Shown: positions 22,254 to 33,012 of the stretch, piece by piece
How the letters are laid out: each line of letters starts with the position of its first letter
How positions within the stretch are numbered: position 1 is the first letter of the stretch
Assembly: GCF_900091525.1 (NCBI RefSeq)
Contig: NZ_FMCU01000022.1
Coordinates: 34,216-98,215 of the forward strand
DNA length: 64,000 nucleotides
Source: Micromonospora matsumotoense
GTDB lineage: Bacteria > Actinomycetota > Actinomycetes > Mycobacteriales > Micromonosporaceae
Reading direction: 5' to 3'
Notes under the pieces: generated by a model
What the model was told of the DNA's origin: nothing
The model's input: only the letters and a program-made list of their open reading frames with translations
Databases searched by the model: none
Position numbers and translations under genes: made by a program

Positions 22254-23534
22254 TCAGCCGATCCGCTCGATGACCAGCGGCGACGTCGCCGGCGCGACGG
22301 TCGACACCCGCACCGCACGGGCGGCCTCCGCGGCCGCCGCCGGCAGCCGGGTCGCGTCGTCGGCGCGCAGCTCGTACAGCGGTTCGCCGACCCGTACCGG
22401 ATCGCCGGGGCGCTTGTGCAGCACCACCCCGGCGGCGGCGCTGACCGGGTCCTCCTTGCGGGCCCGACCGGCGCCGAGTCGCCACGCGGCCACCCCGATG
22501 GCGTACGCGTCGACCGACTCGACGTAGCCGTCGGTGTCGGCGCGGACCACCTCGGTCTCGTGGGCGGTGGGCAGCGGGGCGTCCGGCTCACCGCCCTGGG
22601 CGCGGACCATCGCCCGCCAGGCGTCCATCGCCCGCCCGTCGCGCAGCGCGGCGGCCGGGTCGGCGTCGGGCAGGCCGGCCGCGTCGAGCATCTCCCGGGC
22701 CAACGCCAGGGTCAGCTCCACCACGTCGGCCGGGCCACCGCCGGCCAGCACCTGCACCGACTCGGTCACCTCGATCGCGTTGCCGACGGTCAGGCCGAGC
22801 GGGGTGGACATGTCGGTGAGCAGGGCCACCGTCCGCACGCCGTGGGCGTCGCCGAGCGCCACCATGGTCCGGGCCAGTTCGCGGGCGTCGGCCACGTTCT
22901 TCATGAACGCCCCGGAGCCGACCTTGACGTCGAGGACCAGCGCACCGGTGCCCTCGGCGATCTTCTTGCTCATGATCGAGCTGGCGATCAACGGGATCGC
23001 CTCCACGGTACCGGTGACGTCGCGCAGCGCGTACAGCTTGCGGTCGGCCGGGGCGAGGGCGGCACCGGCCGCGCAGATGACCGCGCCGACGTCACGCAGT
23101 TGGGCGATGAACTCGTCGTTGCTCAGCGCCGCCCGCCAGCCGGGGATCGACTCCAGCTTGTCGAGGGTGCCGCCGGTGTGCCCGAGTCCCCGGCCGGAGA
23201 GCTGCGGCACCGCACCGCCGCAGGCCGCCACCAGCGGGGTGAGCGGCAGCGTGATCTTGTCACCGACCCCGCCGGTGGAGTGTTTGTCGACGGTCGGCCG
23301 GGCTACCGCCGAGAGGTCCAGCCGCTCCCCGCTGGCGATCATCGCGGCGGTCCACCGGGCGATCTCCGGCGTCGTCATGCCGCGCAGCAGGATCGCCATG
23401 GCCAGCGCGGACATCTGCTCGTCGGCCACCAACCCCCGGGTGTACGCGTCGACCACCCAGTCGATCTGGCCGTCGCTCAGCACACCCCCGTCACGCTTGG
23501 CCCGGATGACGTCGACCGCGGTAAAAGCACTCAC
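22254..23534 (-). CDS. deoA: Thymidine/pyrimidine-nucleoside phosphorylase
   Basis: A 426-residue enzyme that phosphorolyses thymidine, and often uridine, to base plus (deoxy)ribose 1-phosphate. It carries the KHSTGGVGDK phosphate-binding signature (84-93), SGRGLGHTGGTLDKLESIPG and KVGSGAFMK. The C-terminal beta domain begins near residue 335. GTG at 23534 has AGAGGGAA upstream. It lies 76 nt after the cytidine deaminase gene, forming a pyrimidine salvage pair: Cdd makes uridine or deoxyuridine, which this enzyme cleaves. Confidence 0.92.
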   Translation of the reverse strand: MSAFTAVDVIRAKRDGGVLSDGQIDWVVDAYTRGLVADEQMSALAMAILLRGMTTPEIARWTAAMIASGERLDLSAVARPTVDKHSTGGVGDKITLPLTPLVAACGGAVPQLSGRGLGHTGGTLDKLESIPGWRAALSNDEFIAQLRDVGAVICAAGAALAPADRKLYALRDVTGTVEAIPLIASSIMSKKIAEGTGALVLDVKVGSGAFMKNVADARELARTMVALGDAHGVRTVALLTDMSTPLGLTVGNAIEVTESVQVLAGGGPADVVELTLALAREMLDAAGLPDADPAAALRDGRAMDAWRAMVRAQGGEPDAPLPTAHETEVVRADTDGYVESVDAYAIGVAAWRLGAGRARKEDPVSAAAGVVLHKRPGDPVRVGEPLYELRADDATRLPAAAAEAARAVRVSTVAPATSPLVIERIG

Positions 23535-23610
23535 CGTTGAGTTCCCTCTGAAGTCGTTGCAGAAATCGGCGCGACGGTCGGTGCAGAAGTCGGCACGACC
23601 ACCGGCCGGG

Positions 23611-24321
23611 TCAGGAGGCGGCCCAGCGGACCGGGATCTCCAGCGGTGGCTCCCCCTCGCCGGCCCAGAAGATGGTGCCCTCCGCGTCCACCACCACGAC
23701 CCTGGGCGTACGCGCCAACCCCCAGGTGATCGCCTCCGACGGGTGGCCCCAGCTCGGCCCCTCCTCCAGCACCCCGGGAGCGGTCTCGTCGGTATCCCCC
23801 GCCGACCGCTCCCAGTACGCCGTCCAGACCTGCCGACCGGCGGAGAGATCCGGGTGCACGAAGACGGTCCCCCGCCCTCGCCAGGCGGCCAGCCGCTCCG
23901 GCACCACCGGCACCGGGGCCCCGCCCACGACCGCCTCGATGTCGGCCACGTCGAAGGCGTACGGCAGCAGCTCCGCCATCCGCAGCGGGCCGGTCCTCGA
24001 CTCGACCAGGCACTCCGGGCCACCGTTCTCCCAGAGCAGTTGCCGGCACCGGCCGCACGGCATCAGCGGCTCACCGGTCGCGTCGACGCAGGACATCGCG
24101 ACCAGCCGCCCGCCGCCGGTGGCGTGCAGCGCGGAGACCACCCCGCACTCGGCGCAGAGGGTCACCCCGTACCCGGCGTTCTCCACGTTGCAGCCGACCA
24201 CCACCCGGCCGTCGTCGACCAGGGCCGCCGCGCCGACCGGGAACTTCGAGTACGGCACGTAGGCGTGCCGCATCACCTCGGTGGCGGCGGCCCGCAGGCG
24301 CTCCCAGTCGATCTCGCTCAT
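23611..24321 (-). CDS. cdd: Cytidine deaminase with a C-terminal extension
   Basis: A 236-residue protein. Residues 1-130 are a complete small (tetrameric-type) cytidine deaminase: YSKFPVGAA, the zinc/catalytic CAE motif (56-58) and PCGRC (88-92). The usual length ends there. Residues about 131-236 add a second segment with VFVHPDLSAGRQVWTAYWERS, SWGHPSEAITWGLARTPRVVVVD and EGEPPLEIPVRW. It resembles no family I can name and could be a small alpha/beta domain. ATG at 24321 is the natural start. A strong hairpin (24434-24473) separates the gene from the ABC importer operon upstream. Confidence 0.85.
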   Translation of the reverse strand: MSEIDWERLRAAATEVMRHAYVPYSKFPVGAAALVDDGRVVVGCNVENAGYGVTLCAECGVVSALHATGGGRLVAMSCVDATGEPLMPCGRCRQLLWENGGPECLVESRTGPLRMAELLPYAFDVADIEAVVGGAPVPVVPERLAAWRGRGTVFVHPDLSAGRQVWTAYWERSAGDTDETAPGVLEEGPSWGHPSEAITWGLARTPRVVVVDAEGTIFWAGEGEPPLEIPVRWAAS

Positions 24322-24433
24322 CCCCTCATTCTGCCCAGGTCACCCCGCCCCGGTGCGGGAAGGGTGCCGGCCAGCCGCCCGCCGGTCACCACCCGCCGGC
24401 ACCGGGCCGTACCCGGTGGCGTCCGCCGGGAAC

Positions 24434-24473
24434 GGTGCGGGCCCGGCAGGGAGGTCCCCGCCGGGCCCGCACC
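24434..24473 (-). terminator. Terminator between the nucleoside importer and cdd
   Basis: A perfect 14-bp stem, 24434-24447 with 24460-24473 (GGTGCGGGCCCGGC and its complement), and a 12-nt loop. It lies 11 nt after the second permease stop and 113 nt before the cdd start, so it should end or attenuate the importer transcript. Confidence 0.65.
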
Positions 24474-24484
24474 GGGCCGGTTTC

Positions 24485-25765
24485 TCAGCCCTTGATGTAC
24501 GGCTTGCCGTCGGCGGCGGGTGCCCGGACCCGACCGACCAGCCCGGCCACCGCCAGGATGGTCGCCAGGTAGGGCAGCATCGCCAGGAACTGGCTGGGGA
24601 TGCTGCTGCCGATCGCGCCGAGGTAGGTGGCGAGCTGGTCGGCGAAGCCGAAGAAGAGCGCGGCGAGCAGCGCGCCGGTCGGGCTCCACCGGCCGAAGAT
24701 CAGCGCGGCCAGGGCGATGAAGCCCTTTCCGCCGATCATGTTCTTGGTGAAGCTGTAGAGCGCCAGGGTGTACGACGCGCCGCCGATGCCGGCGACCACC
24801 CCGGCCAGCAGCACGTTGCGGTAGCGCAGGCCCAGCACCTTGACCCCGAGGGTGTCGGCGGCGGTCGGGTGCTCACCCACCGACCGGGTCCGCAGACCCC
24901 ACCGGGTCCGGAACAGCGCGAGGTGGATGATCAGCACCAGCAGCAGGCCGAGGTAGAGGAAGATGTTGCCCCGGAACAGCGCCGGCCCGAGCAGCGGGAT
25001 GTCCTTCAGCAGCGGGATCTCCCAGTTGCCGAAGCGCGGCGCGCTGTTGTACTTCTCCGCGTTGGTCTGCATCAGCCGCTCGTAGAGGAAGCCGGTGACG
25101 CCGACCGCCAACAGGTTGAGCACCACCCCCATGACGACCTGGTCGACCAGGTAGCGGATGGCGAAGACGGCCAGCAGCAGCGAGACGAACGCGCCGCCGA
25201 TCGCCGCCGCCACCAGCCCGACCCAGACGCTGCCGCTGAGGCTGCCGAAGAGCGCGCCGCTGAACGCGCCCATCAGCAACTGTCCCTCGATGGCGACGTT
25301 GACCACGCCGGACCGTTCGCAGAGCACCCCGGCCAGCGCGCCGAAGATCAGCGGCAGGGCCAGGACGAAGGTGCCCCGGACGATGTTGACCATCGGCATG
25401 AAGTTGCGGCCCTCGGGGGCGGCGGAGACCTGCCAGCACAGGAAGCTCAGCACGAAGGCGACCAGCCCGACGCCGAGGACCACGGTGAACCAGCGCTTCG
25501 GCACCCCGGCCAGCAGCGCCCCGCCGGCCGCGGCGGCGACGATCCCGAACAGGATCGCGCCGACCGTGCCGTGGATCTCCAACGCCGCGCCACCCTCGGT
25601 CTCGCTGAGGGTGAAGCGGGCCTGCTGGCCGGTGGCCAGCGCCCCGAACAGCACGGCGGCGAGCACGCCCAGCGCCAGCAGGACCAGGCCGACCTTGCGG
25701 GGGCGGCTCCAGAAACCCTCGTCGACCGCCGCCACGGCGACGTCGGGAACAGCGGTGGTGGACAT
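24485..25765 (-). CDS. Nucleoside ABC transporter permease (NupQ/BmpC-type)
   Basis: A 426-residue inner-membrane permease of the branched-chain/ribose superfamily, second permease of a BmpA-type nucleoside importer. About ten hydrophobic helices are visible, including a family segment GVLCERSGVVNVAIEGQLLMGAFSG and RTRSVGEHPTAADTLGV, the cytoplasmic loop that contacts the ATPase. The N-terminal 75 residues hold extra hydrophobic segments. The ATG at 25765 lies 3 nt after the stop of the first permease, so the two are translated together. Confidence 0.87.
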   Translation of the reverse strand: MSTTAVPDVAVAAVDEGFWSRPRKVGLVLLALGVLAAVLFGALATGQQARFTLSETEGGAALEIHGTVGAILFGIVAAAAGGALLAGVPKRWFTVVLGVGLVAFVLSFLCWQVSAAPEGRNFMPMVNIVRGTFVLALPLIFGALAGVLCERSGVVNVAIEGQLLMGAFSGALFGSLSGSVWVGLVAAAIGGAFVSLLLAVFAIRYLVDQVVMGVVLNLLAVGVTGFLYERLMQTNAEKYNSAPRFGNWEIPLLKDIPLLGPALFRGNIFLYLGLLLVLIIHLALFRTRWGLRTRSVGEHPTAADTLGVKVLGLRYRNVLLAGVVAGIGGASYTLALYSFTKNMIGGKGFIALAALIFGRWSPTGALLAALFFGFADQLATYLGAIGSSIPSQFLAMLPYLATILAVAGLVGRVRAPAADGKPYIKG

Positions 25766-25768
25766 GCC

Positions 25769-27094
25769 TCACCAGCCCTTCGCGAGGCTCGTCTGCAACC
25801 GGGCGGCGCGGGCGGCCCGGAGCTGGAAGATCGCCTTCACCAGGGCCGGCGCGGCGATGAAGATGACGATCAGCGCCTGGAGCACGGTGACCAGTTCCAG
25901 CGAGATCCCGGAGTACGACTGCATCCGGTTGCCACCGGCCTGGAGCGCGCCGAACAGCAGCGCGGCCAGCAGCACCCCCCACGGCTTCACCCGGCCGAGC
26001 AGCGCCACCAGGATGCCGTCGAAGCCGATCTGCGCGATCACCAGCGGGGTGAGCGCGTTCGCGGTCGAGCCGAGCACCATCTGGCTGCCGCCGAGCCCGG
26101 CGAGCATCCCGGCGATCACCATCACCAGCACGTACGTCTTGGTGACGCTGATGCCGGCGGTCCGCGCCGCGTCCGGGTTGGCACCGACGGCCCGCAGCTC
26201 GAAGCCGAGCGTCGACCGGTTGAGCAGCCAGGCGATGGCCCAGGTGGCCAGCACCGCGAGCAGGATGCCGGCGTGCACCCGCAGGTTGTCGCCGAGCAGC
26301 CGGGGCAGTGCGGCGGAGGAGTCGACCGGCCGGCTGATCGCGTCCGCCCGGCCCGGGTTCTGCACGCCGTTCTGCACGATGACCCAGGACAGGAAGTAGA
26401 TCGCGACGTAGTTGAGCATGATCGTGTTGATCACCTCGTGCGCGCCGGTCCGGGCCTTGAGGATGCCGGGAATGAACCCCCAGATCGCACCGCCGATGGC
26501 ACCCGCGATCAGCGCGACCACCAGGTGCACCACCGGGGGCAGCGGCAACGCGAAGCCGGCCACGGCGGCCAGGATCACGCCCATCGTCGCCTGGCCCTGC
26601 GCGCCGATGTTGAACAGGCCACCCCGGAAGGCGAGCGCCACCGACAGGCCGGTGAACACCAGCGGCGCGGTGTAGGTGAGGGTCTCCGAGATCGGGCTCA
26701 ACGCGGCGGTGAAGCCGGACGCCTCCGGGTCGAAGACCGCCCCCTTGAACAGGTTGGCGTACGCCTCGCTGACCACCGTCCAGCTGGCGTTGAGCGCGTC
26801 GGCCGGGCGGGCGGTGATGTAGGCGTAGGTGGCCAGCACCTCCGGGTCCGACACGATGATCAGGACCGCGCCGACCAGCATCGCCAGGACCAGCGCGAGC
26901 ACGGTGACGGTCACCGTGTTGGCGGCCCAGAGGTTGTCCAGGAAGAGCCGACCCAGCGAGGGCCGGGGTTCCGGCGTGGGCTGCTTCGGTGCGGTCATCG
27001 TGGCGCCCCGGTCGGCCTTGCCGGTCGCGGCCAGCTCCGCCTCGGTCGCCGGTTCCTTGTCCGGCGAGCCGGACACCGGGTTGGGGTCGCTCAT
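25769..27094 (-). CDS. Nucleoside ABC transporter permease (NupP/BmpB-type)
   Basis: A 441-residue permease, first of the pair. Residues 1-65 are hydrophilic and basic; then about nine helices follow, with the family segment ALAFRGGLFNIGAQGQATMGVI and ELRAVGANPDAARTAGISV, the ATPase-coupling loop. ATG at 27094 is chosen because GAGGTGA lies 5 nt upstream; reading further upstream gives an arginine-rich extension. The 76-nt gap to the ATPase gene contains inverted GAGCGAGCGCCAGCGAG-like bases. Confidence 0.87.
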   Translation of the reverse strand: MSDPNPVSGSPDKEPATEAELAATGKADRGATMTAPKQPTPEPRPSLGRLFLDNLWAANTVTVTVLALVLAMLVGAVLIIVSDPEVLATYAYITARPADALNASWTVVSEAYANLFKGAVFDPEASGFTAALSPISETLTYTAPLVFTGLSVALAFRGGLFNIGAQGQATMGVILAAVAGFALPLPPVVHLVVALIAGAIGGAIWGFIPGILKARTGAHEVINTIMLNYVAIYFLSWVIVQNGVQNPGRADAISRPVDSSAALPRLLGDNLRVHAGILLAVLATWAIAWLLNRSTLGFELRAVGANPDAARTAGISVTKTYVLVMVIAGMLAGLGGSQMVLGSTANALTPLVIAQIGFDGILVALLGRVKPWGVLLAALLFGALQAGGNRMQSYSGISLELVTVLQALIVIFIAAPALVKAIFQLRAARAARLQTSLAKGW

Positions 27095-27170
27095 GCCGTC
27101 ACCTCGCTGCGCTCGGTGCCGGCCCGGGACACCAGCGCGCCGGATCGATGATTCACTCGCTGGCGCTCGC

Positions 27171-28790
<1,620 letters not shown>

Positions 28791-28875
28791 CGCAACCTCC
28801 TGGAGTGCGAGCGATGGTGCAGCCTAGCTGCCGGTCGACCGGCCACCGGGGTGCCGGCCGACCGGTGCGCGGACC

Positions 28876-28921
28876 GGCCGCCCCGACGCCCGTGGGTTCC
28901 CCCACGTACGCCGGGACGGCC
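28876..28921 (-). terminator. Long hairpin between bmpA and the ATPase gene
   Basis: Positions 28876-28896 and 28901-28921 form a 21-bp stem with four imperfect positions, mostly wobble-compatible, and a 4-nt TTCC loop. It sits inside the 199-nt gap between the binding-protein gene and the ATPase gene. An attenuator here would give more binding protein than transporter, a common arrangement in ABC importers. Confidence 0.55.
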
Positions 28922-28989
28922 GGTCGTCATGCCTGGTGCCCCGCCGGCCGCCGCTGCCGATGATCCCATCGCGGCGGCCGACGCGGCGG

Positions 28990-30078
28990 TCACTTGGTCG
29001 GCTGGGCCTTCGAGGTGACCGTGATGGTGCCGGCGGCGATGTCCGCCTTGAGCTTGTCGACCTCGGCCTTGAGGTCCGCCGGGACCTTGCTGTCGAAGTC
29101 GTGGTACGGGGCGATCGAGACACCGTTGTTGGCCAGGTTGCCGACGAAGCCCGGGGTGGCGGCGAGCTTCTCGCCACCGGCGGCCTTGAGCACGGCGTCC
29201 TTGACGGCGTCCGGGATGTTCTTGACCACGGTGGTCAGCAGCGCCGCGCAGTCCGGGGTGCTCTCGCAACCGTCGACGTCGACCCAGACGACCGAGTACT
29301 TGCCGCCCGAGGCCTTCGCCGCGGAGGTGGTGCCGAGGCCCGCGCCACCGGCGACCGGCATGACGATGTCGGCGCCCTGGGCGACCAGCGCGTCGGAGAC
29401 CTTCTTGCCCTCGTCCTGCTTGGCGAAGTCGTTGGTGAAGGAACCCTTCTGGGTCGCCTTGTCCCAGCCCAGCACCTGGACGTTCTTGCTCTTGGTCTTG
29501 TTGTAGTGCGCCACGCCGTCGGCGAAACCGTCCATGAAGATGGTCACCGGCGGGATCGGCAGGCCACCGTAGGTGCCGACCTTGCCGCTCTTGGTCATCC
29601 CGGCGGCCAGGTAGCCGGCCTGGAAGGCGGCCTGGGCCGTGTCGAACTGCATCGGGTAGACGTTGGCCGTGGCCGGGTTCGCGTCCACGATGCCGAACTG
29701 CTGGTTCGGGTTCGCGGCGGCGATCTTCTTGGTGGCGTCCTGCATCAGACCACCGACGGCCAGGATGAAGTCGCACTTCTGGTTGACGTACCCGGTCAGG
29801 TTGACCTCGTAGTCCGCCTCGGCCTTGGACGCGACGTACTTGATGTCGATCTTGTCGTTGGCCTTCTTGGCCTCCTCCAGGCCCTTCCAGGCGGAGGTGT
29901 TGAACGACTTGTCGTCGATGCCGCCGACGTCGGTCACCATGCAGGCGCTGTACTTCTTGTCGCCGCTGCCACCGGCGTTGTTGTCGTCGTCCGGCGCCTC
30001 GCCACACGCGGCAGCACCCAGCACGAGCCCACCCGCCGCGATGGCAGAGGCGATCCGCATCCCACGCACAGAGCGCAA
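28990..30078 (-). CDS. bmpA: BmpA-family nucleoside-binding lipoprotein
   Basis: A 362-residue extracytoplasmic substrate-binding lipoprotein. The signal peptide is RGMRIASAIAAGGLVLG with lipobox GAAAC, so the Cys should be lipidated. The mature domain has the family's VTDVGGIDDKSFNTSAWKGLEEA, GGLMQDA and FIMDGFADG-like patterns. A TTG at 30078 is chosen because AAGGAG lies 5 nt upstream; an ATG upstream (30093) or the ATG of MRIAS would also give a working signal. It is the first gene of the importer operon; a 6-bp hairpin (30098-30114) lies in the leader. Substrate is inferred from the adjacent salvage genes. Confidence 0.87.
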   Translation of the reverse strand: MRSVRGMRIASAIAAGGLVLGAAACGEAPDDDNNAGGSGDKKYSACMVTDVGGIDDKSFNTSAWKGLEEAKKANDKIDIKYVASKAEADYEVNLTGYVNQKCDFILAVGGLMQDATKKIAAANPNQQFGIVDANPATANVYPMQFDTAQAAFQAGYLAAGMTKSGKVGTYGGLPIPPVTIFMDGFADGVAHYNKTKSKNVQVLGWDKATQKGSFTNDFAKQDEGKKVSDALVAQGADIVMPVAGGAGLGTTSAAKASGGKYSVVWVDVDGCESTPDCAALLTTVVKNIPDAVKDAVLKAAGGEKLAATPGFVGNLANNGVSIAPYHDFDSKVPADLKAEVDKLKADIAAGTITVTSKAQPTK

Positions 30079-30322
30079 GACGTCTCCTTCCATTGCACAC
30101 CGCCTCGTGCGGTGGCAGCCCTTGAACCGACAAGCGTTGTGCCGCCGGCATCCCACGTTACGGACGGGAGCGTAGCCCCACGCCCACCCACCGGCCGCCA
30201 ATCGTGCACGACTGTTGAACGCTCGTTATCCCGGCGTAACCCGGGGGTGGGGCACCTCACTCAGCGTGCCAGTGCTGACCGGCCCGGTGTCGCGAACGCC
30301 GGTTTCCCGGCGGCCCCGCCGG

Positions 30323-30673
30323 TTACCGCCAGAACACCGCCACGGCGGCCGTGACCAGGGTCAACCCGACGATCGCCAGGAAGTGACCACGGGCCACCTG
30401 CTCCCGCTTCCGGGAGAAGAAGACCATGACGAAGATGAGCAGGGCCAGCACCAACTTGGTAACAAGCTTGGCCGGGGCCGGCTCGTCGCCGTCACGCAGC
30501 GGCGCGGACAGGCCCACACCGGTCAGCAACTGGATCACCGAACCCCAGAGCATGGCCGCGTTGATCCGCAGCCGGCCGCTGACGTACTGGGCGACCGCGC
30601 CACCGAGCAGCAGCGCGAACCCGATCAGATGGACATAGAGAAGAATCAGTCGGAGAGCTTCCACGCCCGCCAT
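30323..30673 (-). CDS. Small four-helix membrane protein
   Basis: A 116-residue integral membrane protein of unknown function. Four hydrophobic helices lie near 7-28, 38-55, 66-86 and 96-114. The first contains YVHLIGFALLLGGAVAQYV and a conserved-looking His, as seen in small membrane proteins of the YeaQ/DUF2269 kind, but the match is too weak to name. ATG at 30673. It has no operon partner: bmpA begins 244 bp to the left and the amylase gene ends 67 bp to the right. Confidence 0.65.
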   Translation of the reverse strand: MAGVEALRLILLYVHLIGFALLLGGAVAQYVSGRLRINAAMLWGSVIQLLTGVGLSAPLRDGDEPAPAKLVTKLVLALLIFVMVFFSRKREQVARGHFLAIVGLTLVTAAVAVFWR

Positions 30674-30740
30674 CCTCCCCCATCAACGACACTTTGTAGT
30701 AGTTGGCCCGCGGGCTGAGTTCAATCCGTGATCTCCCCGG

Positions 30741-32657
30741 TCAGAGCTGCCAGACCTGGAAGGTCGGGCCGTCGCCGGGGAGGGTGATCCCACCGTCGGC
30801 GGCGCGACGCAGGGCCGGCGCGCCCCCGTGGACGTTCTCCCCGTCCGGACCGGACGCGGCACCCCCGGCGGACGGCAGGCCGGTCAGCCGGACCGGTGGG
30901 CCGGCGGCCCGGCGGGCCAGCACCAGCACCGTGCCGGTCGTCGCCTCGCGCAGGAAGACCAGGGTGTCGGCGTCCACGTGCACCCAGCGCAACCCGCCGT
31001 GCCGCAACGCCGGGATGTCCCGACGCAGCGCCAGCAGCGCCCGGTACGCGGCAAACGTCCCGACATCCCAGGTCTGCGGCCGGTGCCACGGCATCGGGGT
31101 ACGCGAGTCCTCGCCGTTGCCGCCGGTCAGGCCCAGTTCGTCCCCGGCGAAGACGACCGGGGTGCCGGGCATGGTGGCGAGCAGCCCGGCCGCCACCTCC
31201 TGCCGGGCGGCGTCCCCCACCACGGTGCGGACCCGGGCCGAGTCGTGCGAGCCGAGCAACTGCCACGAGTGGGTGTACGACCGCCAGGAGATCAGCGACC
31301 GGAAGCTGTTCATGGTGGCGAGCACCGCGTGGGCGTCCCGCCGCCGCACCCCGCCCGGCGTCCCGAGGAAGTTCGGCACCGGCCCGTCCCCACCCCACGC
31401 CGGCCGGGGTGCGGAGGCGTCCCCGGGTACAGCGGCGTCCCCGGGTGCGGAGTTCTCGTGCCGCAGCCAGGACCACACCGGGTCGGTGAAACCGACATAG
31501 TTCATCGTGCCGTGCCAGCCGTCGGAGTCCAGGTCACCCGTGTGGTCGTGGCCGTGCTCGGCGAGCAGCAGCCCGTCGGCCCGGGTCTGCGCGACCACCT
31601 CCCGCAGCAGCCGCGCCACCTCGTGGGTGTACGCGTCCGCGCCCCGCCGGCCGGTCATGTTGGCCACGTCGACCCGCCAGCCGTCCAACCCGTACGGCGG
31701 GCGCAGCCAGCGGCGCAGCAGCGAGTCCGGGGCGGTGGCGAAGCGGCGACGCAGCTCGGCGCTGCCCCAGTTGAGCTTCGGTAGCGACCGCACCCCGTTC
31801 CACGACTCGTACGCCGGCTCCCCGTCGCCGCCGGTGGTCACGTCGAAGTAGTACAACTCCCGCTCGGGGGCGTCGACGTCGGCCAGGGCGCGGGTGAACC
31901 ACTCGTGCGCGTCGCCGGTGTGGTTGCTGGTGATGTCACCGAGCAGCCGCCAGCCCCGGGCCCGGACGGCGTCGGCCAGCCGGACCAGCGCCGCGTCCCC
32001 GCCGAGCAGCGGGTCGACCGTGTCGAAGCCGGCCGCGTCGTAGCGGTGGTTGGAGCGGGCCGGAAAGATCGGCGTCAGGTAGACGGTGTTGACGCCGAGC
32101 CGGTCCAGGTGGTCCAGCCGTTCGGTGATGCCGTCCAGGTCGCCGCCGTAGAACTGGCGCGGGGTCTCCGGCCCCCGCCCGATGACCGGGGTGTCCCAGT
32201 CGCACGGGATCGCCCAGTCCGGCGGGGTGCGGCCATCGGCGTCGGCGGAGCGGGCGAACCGGTCGGGGAAGATCTGGTAGATCAGCGCGTCCCGGGCCCA
32301 GGCGGGCGGCGGGGCGTGGCTGACCAGCTTGAAGTCGCCGTGGTCGGGCACGTCGTGGTCGATCTGGCCGGCGGCGTTCAGCCAGCGGTAGCCGGTCGTC
32401 CCGGTGAGCATGAACCGGTAGTTGCTGACCGGGTTGCGGACCTCGACGTCGGCCCGCCACCACACGTCGTGGCCGTCCCGGCGGTCGACGGTGGCCTCGA
32501 CGAAGCGCGGTTCGCCGTCCCCGGTGGTCCGGACGTGCACCTGCCGGACGTCGGTCCCCTCGGGCACCCGGACGAAGACCGGCACCCGCTGCCCGAGGGC
32601 GGGTTCCTGCTCGGGCACGTACAACGCCGAGCCGTCGTGGTGCGGCAACAGGGACAT
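30741..32657 (-). CDS. GH13 alpha-glucan hydrolase (neopullulanase/maltogenic-like)
   Basis: A 638-residue cytoplasmic glycoside hydrolase without a signal peptide. Residues 1-105 are an N-terminal beta-sandwich of CBM34 type (VFVRVPEGTDVRQVHVRT, NPVSNYRFML). The catalytic barrel holds DALIYQIFPDRFA, GDITSNHTGDAHEWF, the nucleophile Asp in GWRVDVANM (near 328), the acid/base Glu in LLLAEHGH (near 366) and the stabilising Asp in LGSHDSARV (near 472). The final 85 residues are a beta domain. It likely degrades imported maltodextrins or cyclodextrins. malEFG lie just upstream on the same strand, 355 bp away. Confidence 0.88.
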   Translation of the reverse strand: MSLLPHHDGSALYVPEQEPALGQRVPVFVRVPEGTDVRQVHVRTTGDGEPRFVEATVDRRDGHDVWWRADVEVRNPVSNYRFMLTGTTGYRWLNAAGQIDHDVPDHGDFKLVSHAPPPAWARDALIYQIFPDRFARSADADGRTPPDWAIPCDWDTPVIGRGPETPRQFYGGDLDGITERLDHLDRLGVNTVYLTPIFPARSNHRYDAAGFDTVDPLLGGDAALVRLADAVRARGWRLLGDITSNHTGDAHEWFTRALADVDAPERELYYFDVTTGGDGEPAYESWNGVRSLPKLNWGSAELRRRFATAPDSLLRRWLRPPYGLDGWRVDVANMTGRRGADAYTHEVARLLREVVAQTRADGLLLAEHGHDHTGDLDSDGWHGTMNYVGFTDPVWSWLRHENSAPGDAAVPGDASAPRPAWGGDGPVPNFLGTPGGVRRRDAHAVLATMNSFRSLISWRSYTHSWQLLGSHDSARVRTVVGDAARQEVAAGLLATMPGTPVVFAGDELGLTGGNGEDSRTPMPWHRPQTWDVGTFAAYRALLALRRDIPALRHGGLRWVHVDADTLVFLREATTGTVLVLARRAAGPPVRLTGLPSAGGAASGPDGENVHGGAPALRRAADGGITLPGDGPTFQVWQL

Positions 32658-32820
32658 CGGATGACCTTTCGCGTCGATCGGACAGAGAGACCGGGGTCGT
32701 CCGCCCCGCCGGTCTCCCGGTCACGACGGACACCCGAAAACTGCTCCGGTGTACGTCGACCCGACGCCCTTGCCGCAGCGTGCCGTACCTGTAGAACGCC
32801 GGCCCAACGCCGGCCGCCCA

Positions 32821-32883
32821 TGATCAACTCAAGGGGAGCGATACAGCGGTATCCACCCGACCACGACACCGCTATATCGCCCC
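32821..32883 (+). repeat. TGATCAACTC hairpin element, copy 2
   Basis: The element starts TGATCAACTC (32821-32830). Its stem pairs 32833-32853 with 32865-32883 (AGCGGTATC against GACACCGCT, with small bulges). It shares head, stem and right arm with the element at 20161-20218. It lies in the 355-bp gap between malG and the GH13 gene, where it could act as the malEFG terminator. The rest of the gap has no gene. Confidence 0.72.
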
Positions 32884-32897
32884 ACCACCCGCCCCCG

Positions 32898-33007
32898 CAC
32901 GAACCCCGACCACCACCCGCCCACACGAACCCCGACCACTTAGCCCGCACACCGCGGTGCAGCGGCCACCCCTCCGCTCAACCGCACCGCGAAACAGCGG
33001 CCACCCC
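32898..33007 (+). repeat. Two short direct-repeat pairs downstream of malG
   Basis: CACGAACCCCGACCAC occurs at 32898-32913 and 32924-32939 (26 bp apart). CAGCGGCCACCCC occurs at 32960-32972 and 32995-33007 (35 bp apart). They lie directly after malG and next to the hairpin element. They may be decayed pieces of a larger repeat. Confidence 0.7.
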
Positions 33008-33012
33008 CCGAT

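Noticed and set aside
24281..27151. A 956-codon plus-strand open frame opposite the nucleoside permeases
   Set aside because: It is an antisense shadow; both permeases on the minus strand show clear family motifs, ribosome sites and stop/start coupling.
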